64,000 nt of DNA, taken from assembly GCF_019968905.1 (NCBI RefSeq), contig NZ_CP079946.1, forward strand, positions 7,599,356-7,663,355, given 5' to 3'. Under the pieces are notes generated by a model. It saw only the letters and a program-made list of their open reading frames with translations, did no database searches and had not been told where the DNA came from. Shown here piece after piece: positions 42,570 to 51,046 of this stretch. How positions within the stretch are numbered: the first letter of the stretch is position 1; each line of letters opens with the position of its first letter. The position numbers were made by a program, and so were the translations under genes. Source of the DNA: Corallococcus sp. EGB. GTDB taxonomy: Bacteria > Myxococcota > Myxococcia > Myxococcales > Myxococcaceae.

Positions 42570-44135
42570 GTGCGCAGAGTCGGAATCTTCGGCTGGGGCG
42601 TGGTCGCCCCGCGTTCCCCCAACATCGAGGCCTTCGCCAGGAACCTCGCTTCATCCGAAACCTGGCTGACCCCCTTCAACGGCTTCGGTCCGGACAACTT
42701 CCTCGTCGGCACGCCCGAGTTCGACCTGGCGGCGTACAAGCCGTGGATCGATGAGCGCTTCCCCGCCAACCGCTTCTCCCAGCTGGAGCGGAAGATGGGG
42801 CAGCCCACGCAGTACGCCATCGGCGCGTTCATCCAGTCGCTGTCGCAGAACCCGGGCATCGAGAAGGAGCTCCAGGAGCTGGGCACGAAGGCCCACGTCT
42901 ACGTGGGCACCGGCCTGGGCGACCTGCCCACCATCCAGAACATCTCCCTGGACCTCTACCGCGCCCAGCGCCGGTGGGACCGCTTCTGGGCCTCGCCGGA
43001 GCGCAACGGCGCCCTCCGCCAGTGGCGCGAGACGCGCGAGCCCCTGCCCGGCCTGCCCCCGGAGCCCTCCACCATCGAGGAGGCCGAGCGCGACAAGGCG
43101 GAGGACGACTGGTGGCACTTCTGGGCCGGCCGCTCGCCGGAGCTGCGCGAGTACCTGGAGGAGCTGCGCGAGATTGAAGCCATTGGCGTGCCCGACGAGG
43201 GCGACGTGGAGTCCGCCAAGCTGGCCGTCATCAAGGAGAAGCGCACGCGCAACGGGCGCCTGCAGAAGAAGTGGAACGCGCCCGAGCCGCCGTGGAACGC
43301 CGTGTCCTCCAACGTGCTGTGGAACATCCACAACACGCCCGCGTCCCAGGTGTCCATGCTGGGCCAGATTACCGGCATGACGTTCGCGCCGGTGGCCGCG
43401 TGCTCGTCCTTCGGCTACGGCCTGAAGCTGGCCATGAACGCCATCCGCCTGGGCGAGGCGAAGGCCGTGGTGCTGGGCATGACGGACGCGGCGCCCAACC
43501 CGCTGGTGGTGGGCGGCTTCTACAACGCGCGCGTCATCTCCGCGGACGCCGCAGTGTCCAAGCCCCTCACCGCGCTGCGCGGCACGCACATCGCCGGTGG
43601 CGCGGTGGTGTGGGTGGTGGGCGACTACGAGCACTTCACGCAGAAGGGCTTCAAGGCGCTGGGCCTGGAGCCCGTTGCCGTAGGCGTCACCGCGGACGCG
43701 GACCACATCATCACCCCGTCCAAGGAAGGCCCCACCCTGGCCATCCGCGAGGCGCTGGGCGCCGCCGGCTGCAAGCCCGAGGACGTGGGCAGCTGGGACC
43801 TGCACGCCACCGCCACCCCGGGCGACTTCCTGGAGGTGCAGAACCTGCGCGACGTGCTGCCGGAGTCCGTGTTGATCACCGCGCGCAAGGGCACCTTCGG
43901 CCACGGCATGTCCGCGGGCGGAGGCTGGGAGCTCACCGCGCAGTACCTGGGCGCGGAGGCAGGCAAGGTGTTCCCCACGCCGCTCGCCTCCACGGAGCTC
44001 AACAAGCAGATCGCCAAGGTGCACGGCCGCTTCGTCTTCAACGAAGAGGTGGCGGCGCCCGTGGGCTGCGCGGGCAAGCTGTCCATGGGCGTGGGCGGCA
44101 TCAACGCCTGCGTCATCTCCCGGCCCTGGAAGTAG
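42570..44135 (+). CDS. Atypical beta-ketoacyl-ACP synthase
   Basis: A 521-residue thiolase-fold condensing enzyme. The KAS II triad is present: Cys278 in PVAACSSFGYG, His412 in DLHATATPGD and His445 in FGHGMSAGG, with normal spacing. The C-terminal GVGGINACVIS is also typical. The protein is about 110 residues longer than FabF; the extra sequence (about residues 125-230) is highly charged and helical (rich in Trp, Glu and Arg) and lies before the active-site cysteine. The GTG at 42570 has GGAGGAA upstream and begins the first beta strand (RRVGIFGWGV). It may make a specialised lipid or polyketide. Its neighbour encodes a surface lectin-like protein. Confidence 0.82.
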   Translation: MRRVGIFGWGVVAPRSPNIEAFARNLASSETWLTPFNGFGPDNFLVGTPEFDLAAYKPWIDERFPANRFSQLERKMGQPTQYAIGAFIQSLSQNPGIEKELQELGTKAHVYVGTGLGDLPTIQNISLDLYRAQRRWDRFWASPERNGALRQWRETREPLPGLPPEPSTIEEAERDKAEDDWWHFWAGRSPELREYLEELREIEAIGVPDEGDVESAKLAVIKEKRTRNGRLQKKWNAPEPPWNAVSSNVLWNIHNTPASQVSMLGQITGMTFAPVAACSSFGYGLKLAMNAIRLGEAKAVVLGMTDAAPNPLVVGGFYNARVISADAAVSKPLTALRGTHIAGGAVVWVVGDYEHFTQKGFKALGLEPVAVGVTADADHIITPSKEGPTLAIREALGAAGCKPEDVGSWDLHATATPGDFLEVQNLRDVLPESVLITARKGTFGHGMSAGGGWELTAQYLGAEAGKVFPTPLASTELNKQIAKVHGRFVFNEEVAAPVGCAGKLSMGVGGINACVISRPWK

Positions 44136-44151
44136 CCGGGAACCCTCCCGG
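44136..44151 (+). terminator. Small hairpin after the ketosynthase gene
   Basis: CCGGGA / TCCCGG with a 4-base loop starts at the base after the stop codon, between convergent genes. No T-run follows. Confidence 0.35.
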
Positions 44152-44222
44152 TCCGCGGAGGGCCCCTCACGGGTCCTTCGCGGACGCCTCGGACTCCGGC
44201 GCCGGCACGAGCCCCTTCGGCG

Positions 44223-45362
44223 TCAGCCCTTGGGCACCGCCACCATGTCGAAGTCCGGGATGCGCTCGCGCATGAACTCGCGCATCCGGTTGATGAGGGC
44301 CGCCTCGATCTGCCGGGCGCGCTCGCGGCTGACGCCGTACTTGTCGCCGATGTCCTGGAGCGTGAGCGGCTCGTCCGCGGTGAGGCGGTGCTCGAAGATG
44401 TAGCGCTCCTTGCCCTCGAGCGTCTGGGCGAAGGCGTTGAGGTTCTCCCGGAAGAGGGCCTTGAGCTGCTCGGAGCCCAGGCGCTCGTCGGCGGGCACCG
44501 CGCCGGACGGCAGGTAGCGGTCCGCCCGGGTGGCGCGCGAGTCCTCGTCGTGGCCCAGCGGCGCGTCGATGGACACCTCGTCGTGCCCCAGCCGCTGGTC
44601 CATCTCCACCACGTCCTGCTCGGAGACGTTGAGCCGCTCCGCCAACAGGCGCGGGCTGGCCTCGAAGCCCTGGGCGATGAGCTTCTCCTGCTCCTGGCGC
44701 AGCTTGAAGAAGAGCTTCCGCTGGGCCTCGGTGGTCCCCAGCTTCACCATCTTCCAGTTGTCCATGATGTAGCGAAGGATGTACGCGCGGATCCACCAGG
44801 CGGCGTAGGAGCTGAGCTTCACGCCCCGGTCCGGGTCGTACTTCTTCACGGCCTGCATCAGCCCGATGTTGCCCTCCTGCACCAGGTCCAGGAGGGACAG
44901 GGGGTTGCGGTGGTACTCGTGGGCCAGCTTCACCACGAGTCTCAGGTTGGAGGCCACCAGGCGGTAGGCCGCCCGCACGTCCCCCGTGGCCTGGTACTCC
45001 TTGGCCAGCTTGTGCTCCTCCTCCCGGGTGAGCAGGGGGTGGCGCGTCACCTCGGCCATGTAGGCCTGGAGCGGGTCCCGCGGGGTGAGCGCCGTGCCCT
45101 CCGAGCGCACCAGGGCGGCAGGGCGGGCGGCGCGGGCCGGGGACGGCACCTCCTCGATTTCCGCCTCGGCTTCGTTCAATTCCGCCAGGTCCGGCTCCAG
45201 GGCGTCCGGGTCCTGGGAGGAGGACTCCGCCTCCTCGTCCAGGGCTTCCGGAGCTTCCGGAGCCGTCTCCCGGGCCTTCCCGGGACGGGCGGAGGCCGCG
45301 GGGCGCTTCGCGCGGGGCCGGGGGGCGGCCGGACCATTGGTTCTCTTCCTCCCATTCGCCAT
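44223..45362 (-). CDS. RpoH-family alternative sigma factor
   Basis: A 379-residue sigma-70-family protein. Residues 1-95 are an acidic and Pro/Ala-rich extension not found in E. coli RpoH. Region 1.2 (DPLQAYMAEVTRHPLLTREEE) and region 2 follow, with NLRLVVKLAHEY, DLVQEGNIGLMQAVKKYDP and SYAAWWIRAYI. The RpoH-box signature QRKLFFKLR is present. Region 4 ends with LTLQDIGDKYGVSRERARQIE. Myxobacteria have several such RpoH-like factors (the SigB/SigC/SigE group) used in development or stress; which one this is cannot be said. The ATG at 45362 has GGAG upstream. It is divergent from the helicase gene, 68 bases apart. Confidence 0.88.
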   Translation of the reverse strand: MANGRKRTNGPAAPRPRAKRPAASARPGKARETAPEAPEALDEEAESSSQDPDALEPDLAELNEAEAEIEEVPSPARAARPAALVRSEGTALTPRDPLQAYMAEVTRHPLLTREEEHKLAKEYQATGDVRAAYRLVASNLRLVVKLAHEYHRNPLSLLDLVQEGNIGLMQAVKKYDPDRGVKLSSYAAWWIRAYILRYIMDNWKMVKLGTTEAQRKLFFKLRQEQEKLIAQGFEASPRLLAERLNVSEQDVVEMDQRLGHDEVSIDAPLGHDEDSRATRADRYLPSGAVPADERLGSEQLKALFRENLNAFAQTLEGKERYIFEHRLTADEPLTLQDIGDKYGVSRERARQIEAALINRMREFMRERIPDFDMVAVPKG

Positions 45363-45430
45363 GCGCGCTCCATACCGCAAAGTGCCGCGATTGTTGCCAG
45401 AGGGTAATGCAGGGGCTATGCCCATGCCCG

Positions 45431-47851
45431 ATGAGCGACATCCAAGAGCCCACGCCGGGAGCCCCGGCGCCTGAAGAAGCCTCGACGCGTCCCGCCGAAT
45501 ACATCGCGGACGTCAGCTTCGACGAACTGAACCTCTCCGAGCCCCTCCGCCGCGCACTGGCGGAGCGCGGCTACACCCGCCCCACCCCCGTCCAGGCCAA
45601 GGCCTTCGGTCCCGCCATCGCCGGCAAGGACCTCATCGTCCGCAGCAAGACGGGCACGGGCAAGACGGCCGCCTTCGGCCTGCCCCTGCTGGAGAAGATT
45701 CCCGCCGACGAGAAGCGCGTGCGCGCCCTCATCCTCTGCCCCACGCGCGAGCTGGCGCTCCAGGTGGCGGAGGAGCTCACGAGCCTGGGGAAGCACAAGG
45801 GCGTGAAGGTGGCGGCCATCTACGGCGGCGCCTCCATGAAGCAGCAGGAGGACGCGCTGGAAGAGGGCACGCCCATCATCGTGGGCACCCCGGGCCGCGT
45901 CTTCGACCACATCAACCGCGGCAACCTGAAGCTGGACGGCTGCGACCACGCGGTGCTGGACGAAGCCGACGAGATGCTCAACCAGGGCTTCTACGAGGAG
46001 GTCACCCGCATCCTCGACCGCCTCCCGAAGACGCGCCAGGTGCTGCTCTTCAGCGCCACCGTCCCCACGGACATCCAGAACCTCATCGCGCGCTACACGA
46101 CGAACGCGGAGACGCTGCTGCTGTCCGGCGACGTCTTCACGGTGGAGCACATCCACCACATCCGCTACGACGTGTCGGACGCGTTCCCCAAGCCGCGCAA
46201 CCTCATCTACGTGCTGGAGAAGGAGGAGCCCTCCAACGCCATCATCTTCTGCAACACGCGGGATGACACGGCGCTGGTGACCGCGGTGCTCAACCGCAAC
46301 GGCTTCGACGCGGAGCTGCTCAACGGAGACCTGCCGCAGAAGGAGCGCGAGCGGGTGATGGCCAAGGTGAAGCGCGGCGAGGTGGCCTTCATGGTCGCCA
46401 CGGACATCGCGGCGCGCGGCATCGACATCTCCGGGCTGGAGTACGTCATCAACTACTCCCTGCCGGAGGACCCCGCCGTCTACCTGCACCGCGTGGGCCG
46501 CACGGGCCGCATCGGCAACAAGGGCACGGCCATCAACCTCTTCTCCGGGCGCGAGCTGGCGACGTTCACCGCGCTGGAGAAGAAGTTCGGCATCAAGTTC
46601 GAGATGCGCGAGATGCCCGCCCCGGAAGAGGCCATGCGCCTGTGGACCGAGCGCCACGTGCGGGAGATCCGCGAGGGCATGGGCTCCAGCATCTTCGAGG
46701 GCTTCCTGCCCCTGGCCGCGCAGCTCAAGCAGCGCCCGGACTCGGATGACCTCATCGCCTTCCTCATCAAGTACTTCTTCAGCCGCCTGCGCATGGAGAA
46801 GGCCCAGGCCGCCGGCGAGGCGGAGAAGCGCGAGCCCGCGCCGGAGCGCAAGGCCCCCGAGCGCCGGGGCAAGGACCGCGAGCGCGACCGTGAGCGCCCC
46901 CGCCGCGAGGACCGGGGCGAGCGCTCCGAGCGTCCGCGCCGCGAGGAGCACCCGGAGCGCGAGCGCCGTCCGCGCCGCGACGAGCGCCGTGAGGACCGCG
47001 GCGAGCGCCGGGGGGGTGGCTCCGCCGCCGCGCTGGAGGCGGGCCCGGGTGAGACGAAGCTCTGGGTGAACCTGGGCACCGCGGACGGCCTGGGGCCGGG
47101 CAGCATCGCCACGGCCATGGAGGAGGCGGGCGCGCCGGTGGGCAAGCTGGTGCGCGCGGAACTGCGCCCCACGTTCGCGTACGTCTTCGTGGCGGAGGAG
47201 GACTCCGCGGGCTTCGAGGCCCTCAACGGCAAGCAGCACGGCGGCAAGACGCTGCGCGTGGAGAAGAGCAAGCCGCGCAGCGAGCGCGACACCTCCGGCG
47301 CCCGCCCGCCCCCGTCCCCGGACGCGGGCCCCGGCGAGGTGAAGCTCTGGGTGAACCTGGGCTCCGACGACGGCATGGACGAGGCGAAGCTGCCCGCCAC
47401 GCTGGAGTCCCTGGGCGCCCCGGCCGGCAAGGTCATCAAGGCCCTCACCCGCCCCACCTACGGCTACGTCTACGTGCCGGAGGCGGACGCCGCGGGCTTC
47501 GAGTCGCTCAACGGCAAGGCGCACAACGACAAGCCGCTGAAGCTGGAGCGGCACCGTCCGCGCGGCCAGCGTGAAGAGCGCCGTCCCCGCCACGAGGCCC
47601 TGCCGGACGTCCCCGGCCAGGCGCGCCTGTGGGTGGGCCTGGGCCGCCAGGAGGGCCTGGACGAGGCGGGCGTCACCGCCGCGCTGGAGGCCGCGGGCGC
47701 TCCGGCGGGCAAGGTGCTGCGCACCGACCTGCGCCCCACGTACGCGTATGTCTTCGTCGCGGAGGAGGACGTGGCGGGCTTCGAGGCCACCCACGGCAAG
47801 CCCCACGGCGAGGGCAAGACGCTCAAGGTCGAGCGCGCCAAGCGCAAGTAG
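45431..47851 (+). CDS. DEAD-box RNA helicase with three DbpA-type RNA-binding domains
   Basis: An 806-residue ATP-dependent RNA helicase. The core has the Q-motif region (FDELNLSEPLRRAL, then TPVQ), Walker A SKTGTGKT (residues 72-79), PTRELALQV, VLDEADEML, FSATVP, ARGIDI and HRVGRTGRIG. A CsdA/DeaD-like helical extension follows. Residues about 460-535 are an Arg/Glu/Asp-rich linker (RERDRERPRRED). Three RRM-like DbpA domains then occur, beginning near residues 540, 635 and 730; each has a KLWVNLG/RLWVGLG strand, a PxGKV/KLxRA helix end and a YAYVFV/YGYVYV RNP-like strand. One such domain is usual. The ATG at 45431 is preferred over 45407 since it follows a TATGCC element and fits relatives. 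Confidence 0.92.
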   Translation: MSDIQEPTPGAPAPEEASTRPAEYIADVSFDELNLSEPLRRALAERGYTRPTPVQAKAFGPAIAGKDLIVRSKTGTGKTAAFGLPLLEKIPADEKRVRALILCPTRELALQVAEELTSLGKHKGVKVAAIYGGASMKQQEDALEEGTPIIVGTPGRVFDHINRGNLKLDGCDHAVLDEADEMLNQGFYEEVTRILDRLPKTRQVLLFSATVPTDIQNLIARYTTNAETLLLSGDVFTVEHIHHIRYDVSDAFPKPRNLIYVLEKEEPSNAIIFCNTRDDTALVTAVLNRNGFDAELLNGDLPQKERERVMAKVKRGEVAFMVATDIAARGIDISGLEYVINYSLPEDPAVYLHRVGRTGRIGNKGTAINLFSGRELATFTALEKKFGIKFEMREMPAPEEAMRLWTERHVREIREGMGSSIFEGFLPLAAQLKQRPDSDDLIAFLIKYFFSRLRMEKAQAAGEAEKREPAPERKAPERRGKDRERDRERPRREDRGERSERPRREEHPERERRPRRDERREDRGERRGGGSAAALEAGPGETKLWVNLGTADGLGPGSIATAMEEAGAPVGKLVRAELRPTFAYVFVAEEDSAGFEALNGKQHGGKTLRVEKSKPRSERDTSGARPPPSPDAGPGEVKLWVNLGSDDGMDEAKLPATLESLGAPAGKVIKALTRPTYGYVYVPEADAAGFESLNGKAHNDKPLKLERHRPRGQREERRPRHEALPDVPGQARLWVGLGRQEGLDEAGVTAALEAAGAPAGKVLRTDLRPTYAYVFVAEEDVAGFEATHGKPHGEGKTLKVERAKRK

Positions 47852-47870
47852 CGCTTCGCTTCGCCTGACG

Positions 47871-47906
47871 GGCGGCTTCCGGGGAGCTCAAGGCTCCGGG
47901 GCCGCC
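47871..47906. terminator. Convergent hairpin between helicase and XRE genes
   Basis: An imperfect stem with arms GGCGGC/GCCGCC outside and GGAGC/GCTCC inside overlaps the last codons of the XRE gene. It could stop transcription from both sides. Confidence 0.35.
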
Positions 47907-48379
47907 TTCTTCCTGCGGGCCCGGTGGTAGTGCGCCACGCACAACCCCCGGGCCAGCACGGGCCGGCCACACTCCGGTGACGCGCAGGCCGCCCCCGCCT
48001 TCGCCGGAGCCGTCGCGGCGCCCGGCCCACCGCTGAACATCGCCTCCGCCACGGCCAGCAGGCGCTCCACGTCCTCCCGGCCCAGTCCCTTCAGCCGCAC
48101 CCACTCCACCAGCCGATGAGCCCCCGCGTCCTCCGCGTCCTCCAGCCGGAACAGCTCCCACAGCGGCAGCTCCAGCGCGGCCGCGACCTGGAGGAGCGTG
48201 TCGTAGCTGGGGTTGCGCTCGCCGCGCTCCAGCAGGGACACGAAGCTCACGGAGATGTCGCACCGGGCGGCGAAGTCCTCCTGCGTGAGGCCCCGGCGCT
48301 CGCGCAGCGTGCGGATCCGCCGCGCCAGTCCCAGGAGGGACGAACCGGCGTCGCTGTCGTCCGGGGAGTGGGGGCGCAT
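47888..48379 (-). CDS. XRE-family regulator with C-terminal zinc-binding tail
   Basis: A 163-residue protein. Residues 19-75 are a classic Cro/C1 helix-turn-helix (LARRIRTLRERRGLTQEDFA, then ISVSFVSLLERGERNPSYDTL). The C-terminal tail CASPECGRPVLARGLCVAHY (about residues 130-150) carries three cysteines and a histidine spaced like a small zinc finger. The middle is helical. The ATG at 48379 is chosen; the open frame extends to 48469 and would overlap the divergent dehydrogenase gene. The 67-base divergent gap suggests that it may regulate itself or that dehydrogenase gene. Confidence 0.78.
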   Translation of the reverse strand: MRPHSPDDSDAGSSLLGLARRIRTLRERRGLTQEDFAARCDISVSFVSLLERGERNPSYDTLLQVAAALELPLWELFRLEDAEDAGAHRLVEWVRLKGLGREDVERLLAVAEAMFSGGPGAATAPAKAGAACASPECGRPVLARGLCVAHYHRARRKKAAPEP

Positions 48380-48446
48380 GGACGTCCCATCGTAGCGCAG
48401 CCCTTCTGTTAAGGTTCTCCGCCTGTCTCCAGGAGTGAAGCCCGCC

Positions 48447-49676
48447 ATGAACGCCGTCGACGGCACCAACTACTACTTCCGCAAGGCCGCGCGGGTGATG
48501 GACGTGGGCACGCCCATCGAAACGCTCCTGGCCACGCCCCTGCGCGAGGTGAAGGTGCAGGTGTCCATCGAGATGGACTCCGGAGAGATCCGCACGTTCC
48601 TGGGCTACCGCATCCAGCACGACAACAGCCGCGGCCCCATGAAGGGCGGCCTGCGCTACCACCCCGCCCTGGACCAGGACGAGTGCGTGTCGCTCGCGTC
48701 GCTGATGACGTGGAAGACCGCCGTGGTGAACGTGCCCTACGGCGGCGCCAAGGGCGGCGTGGCGTGCGACCCCGCGCAGATGAGCCTCAAGGAAGTGGAG
48801 CGGCTCACGCGCAAGTTCGTGGATCAGATCCAAGACGTCATCGGGCCCACGCGGGACATCCCCGCGCCGGACGTCAACACCAACCCCCAGGTGATGGCCT
48901 GGGTGATGGACCAGTACTCGCGCTACCACGGGCACTCGCCGGCGGTGGTGACGGGCAAGCCCCTGGAGCTGTACGGGTCCAAGGGCCGCGAGGCCGCCAC
49001 CGGCCGCGGCCTGCTCTACGTGTGCCGCGAAATCCTGCGGGACCTGGGCATGCCGGTGAAGGGCACGCGCTTCGCCATCCAGGGCTTCGGCAACGTGGGC
49101 AGCCACATCGCGCAGCTCATCTGGGGCGACGGCGGCGTGGTGGTGGCCGCGTCCGACGTGCTCGGCGGCATGTACAACCCGCTGGGCCTGGACGTGCCGT
49201 CCCTCTTCGAGCACGTGAAGCGCACCGGCACCGTGACGGGCTTTTCCGGCGGCACGCCGTGCACCAACGAGGACGTGCTCGCGGCGGACTGTGAGGTGCT
49301 CATCCCCGCCGCGCTGGGCCACGTGCTCACCCGCGACAACGCCAACAGCGTGCGCGCGCGCCTGGTGGTGGAGGGCGCCAACGGCCCCACCCAGCCGGAG
49401 GCGGACGACATCCTGGAGAAGCGCGGCATCTTCGTGGTGCCGGACATCCTGGCCAGCGCGGGCGGCGTGACGGTGAGCTACCTGGAGTGGGTGCAGAACC
49501 TCCAGCACGTCTCCTGGGAGGAGGACCGCGTCAACGCGGAGCTGGAGAAGACCATGAAGGAGGCCTACGACCGGGTGGCGCAGATTGCCCGCTCGCGCAA
49601 GGTCTCCATGCGGACGGCCGCCTACATCCTGGCCATTGGCCGGGTGGGCAAGGCCACGGTGCTGCGCGGCATCTGA
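48447..49676 (+). CDS. Glutamate/leucine-family amino acid dehydrogenase
   Basis: A 409-residue enzyme of the Glu/Leu/Phe/Val dehydrogenase family, catalysing reversible oxidative deamination with NAD(P). Seen: the substrate-binding NSRGPMKGGLRYHP (about residue 55), the catalytic-lysine segment VVNVPYGGAKGGV (about residue 88), the KGREAATGRG loop, and the nucleotide-binding AIQGFGNVGSH (about residue 205). The sequence is closest to hexameric glutamate dehydrogenases. An AGGAG lies 11 bases before the ATG; an upstream in-frame GTG at 48435 overlaps it. The next gene downstream is threonine ammonia-lyase, so both neighbours remove amino groups from amino acids. Confidence 0.9.
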   Translation: MNAVDGTNYYFRKAARVMDVGTPIETLLATPLREVKVQVSIEMDSGEIRTFLGYRIQHDNSRGPMKGGLRYHPALDQDECVSLASLMTWKTAVVNVPYGGAKGGVACDPAQMSLKEVERLTRKFVDQIQDVIGPTRDIPAPDVNTNPQVMAWVMDQYSRYHGHSPAVVTGKPLELYGSKGREAATGRGLLYVCREILRDLGMPVKGTRFAIQGFGNVGSHIAQLIWGDGGVVVAASDVLGGMYNPLGLDVPSLFEHVKRTGTVTGFSGGTPCTNEDVLAADCEVLIPAALGHVLTRDNANSVRARLVVEGANGPTQPEADDILEKRGIFVVPDILASAGGVTVSYLEWVQNLQHVSWEEDRVNAELEKTMKEAYDRVAQIARSRKVSMRTAAYILAIGRVGKATVLRGI

Positions 49677-49773
49677 CGGAGGGCAGGCGTCCGGACGCTG
49701 CCGCATCGCGTCCAGACGCGCGTGGGCGCCGGGCCGCTTCCGTGCGGGGCGCGCTTCCGCTACACGGCCGCCC

Positions 49774-50994
49774 ATGATGGTCACCCTGCAGGACATCCAG
49801 GCAGCGCGCGAACGGCTGCGCTCCGCGCTGCGCCCCACGCCGTGCCCCGCGTCGGACTCCTTCACGGAGAAGACCGACTGCGCGGTGGTGTACTTCAAGC
49901 TGGAGAACCTCCAGCGCACCGGCGCCTTCAAGGAGCGCGGCGCGCTCAACAAGCTCTTGACGCTGACGGACGCGGAGAAGCGCCGGGGCGTCATCGCGGC
50001 CTCCGCCGGCAACCACGCGCAGGGCGTGGCGTACCACGCGCGCCGGCTGGGCATCCGCGCCACCATCGTGATGCCGGAGCGCACGCCGCTCATCAAGGTG
50101 ACGCGCACGCGGGATGACTACGGCGCGCGCGTGGTGCTCAAGGGCGCCAACTACGACGAGGCCTACGCGGAGGCCCTGAGCATCCAGGCCGCCGAGGACC
50201 TCGTCTTCGTGCACCCCTTCAACGACCCGCACGTCATCGCGGGCCAGGGAACGATCGCGCTGGAGCTGCTGGAGCAGTGCCCGGACCTGGAGCTGGTGGT
50301 GGTGCCGGTGGGCGGCGGCGGGCTCATCTCCGGCGTGGCCGTGGCGCTCAAGGAGACGAACCCGCGCATCCAGGTGGTGGGCGTGCAGGCCTCCACCATC
50401 GCCAGCATGAAGGCGTCGCTGGATGCGGGGAAGCGCACGGAGCTCACCACCGCGGGCACCACCATCGCGGACGGCATCGCGGTGAAGGTGCCGGGGGAGC
50501 TCACCTTCGAGCATGTGCGCAAGTACGTGGACGCGGTGGTGACGGTGGACGAGGAGGAGATCGCCGCCGCCATCCTGATGATGCTGGAGCAGGAGAAGTC
50601 GGTGGCGGAGGGCGCGGGCGCGGCGGGCCTGGCGGCGCTCGTCAACGGCCGGATTCCGCAGGCCAGGGGCAAGCGCGTCGCCATCATCGTGGGCGGCGGC
50701 AACATCGACATGAACGTCATCAGCCGCATCATCGAGCGCGGCCTCGTGAAGGCGGGCCGCCTGGTGCAGCTGGAGGTGCGGCTGCCGGACAGGCCCGGCA
50801 TGCTCGCGCGGCTCACCACGCAGATCGCGGAGATGCGCGCCAACGTGGTGGACCTGCACCACGACCGCGCCTTCTCCAAGGCGGGCCTGGGCGAGGCCAC
50901 GGTGGAGGTGATGCTGGAGACCACCGGACACGGCCACATCCAGGAGCTGATGTCCGCGCTGGAGTCCCAGGGCTGGCAGGTCGCCCGGACGTAG
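49774..50994 (+). CDS. ilvA: Threonine ammonia-lyase with ACT domain
   Basis: A 406-residue PLP enzyme that converts threonine to 2-oxobutyrate and ammonia. PLP-binding Lys lies in RTGAFKERGA (about residue 54), and the phosphate-binding loop is VPVGGGGL (about residue 178). The C-terminal 75 residues form an ACT regulatory domain (LPDRPGMLARLT, then NVVDLHHDRAF). The length and single ACT domain resemble the shorter ilvA/tdcB-like enzymes; whether it is biosynthetic or catabolic is not settled. No other isoleucine genes are near. The start is the first of two consecutive ATG codons, with a weak TACACG element 7 bases upstream and no ribosome binding site. Confidence 0.9.
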   Translation: MMVTLQDIQAARERLRSALRPTPCPASDSFTEKTDCAVVYFKLENLQRTGAFKERGALNKLLTLTDAEKRRGVIAASAGNHAQGVAYHARRLGIRATIVMPERTPLIKVTRTRDDYGARVVLKGANYDEAYAEALSIQAAEDLVFVHPFNDPHVIAGQGTIALELLEQCPDLELVVVPVGGGGLISGVAVALKETNPRIQVVGVQASTIASMKASLDAGKRTELTTAGTTIADGIAVKVPGELTFEHVRKYVDAVVTVDEEEIAAAILMMLEQEKSVAEGAGAAGLAALVNGRIPQARGKRVAIIVGGGNIDMNVISRIIERGLVKAGRLVQLEVRLPDRPGMLARLTTQIAEMRANVVDLHHDRAFSKAGLGEATVEVMLETTGHGHIQELMSALESQGWQVART

Positions 50995-51046
50995 GCCGGG
51001 GAGGCTTGCGCGGGTGCTCGGGGCTTCGGCGATACTCCGCGAGCCC

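Noticed and set aside
45407-45430. Upstream ATG at 45407 as helicase start
   Set aside because: It adds eight residues unlike relatives and would overlap the divergent promoter region; ATG 45431 is better placed.
45416-47806. A 796-codon minus-strand frame opposite the helicase
   Set aside because: Codon-bias shadow of the helicase gene; no motif and a composition of Leu/Val/His/Arg typical of reverse-strand readings.
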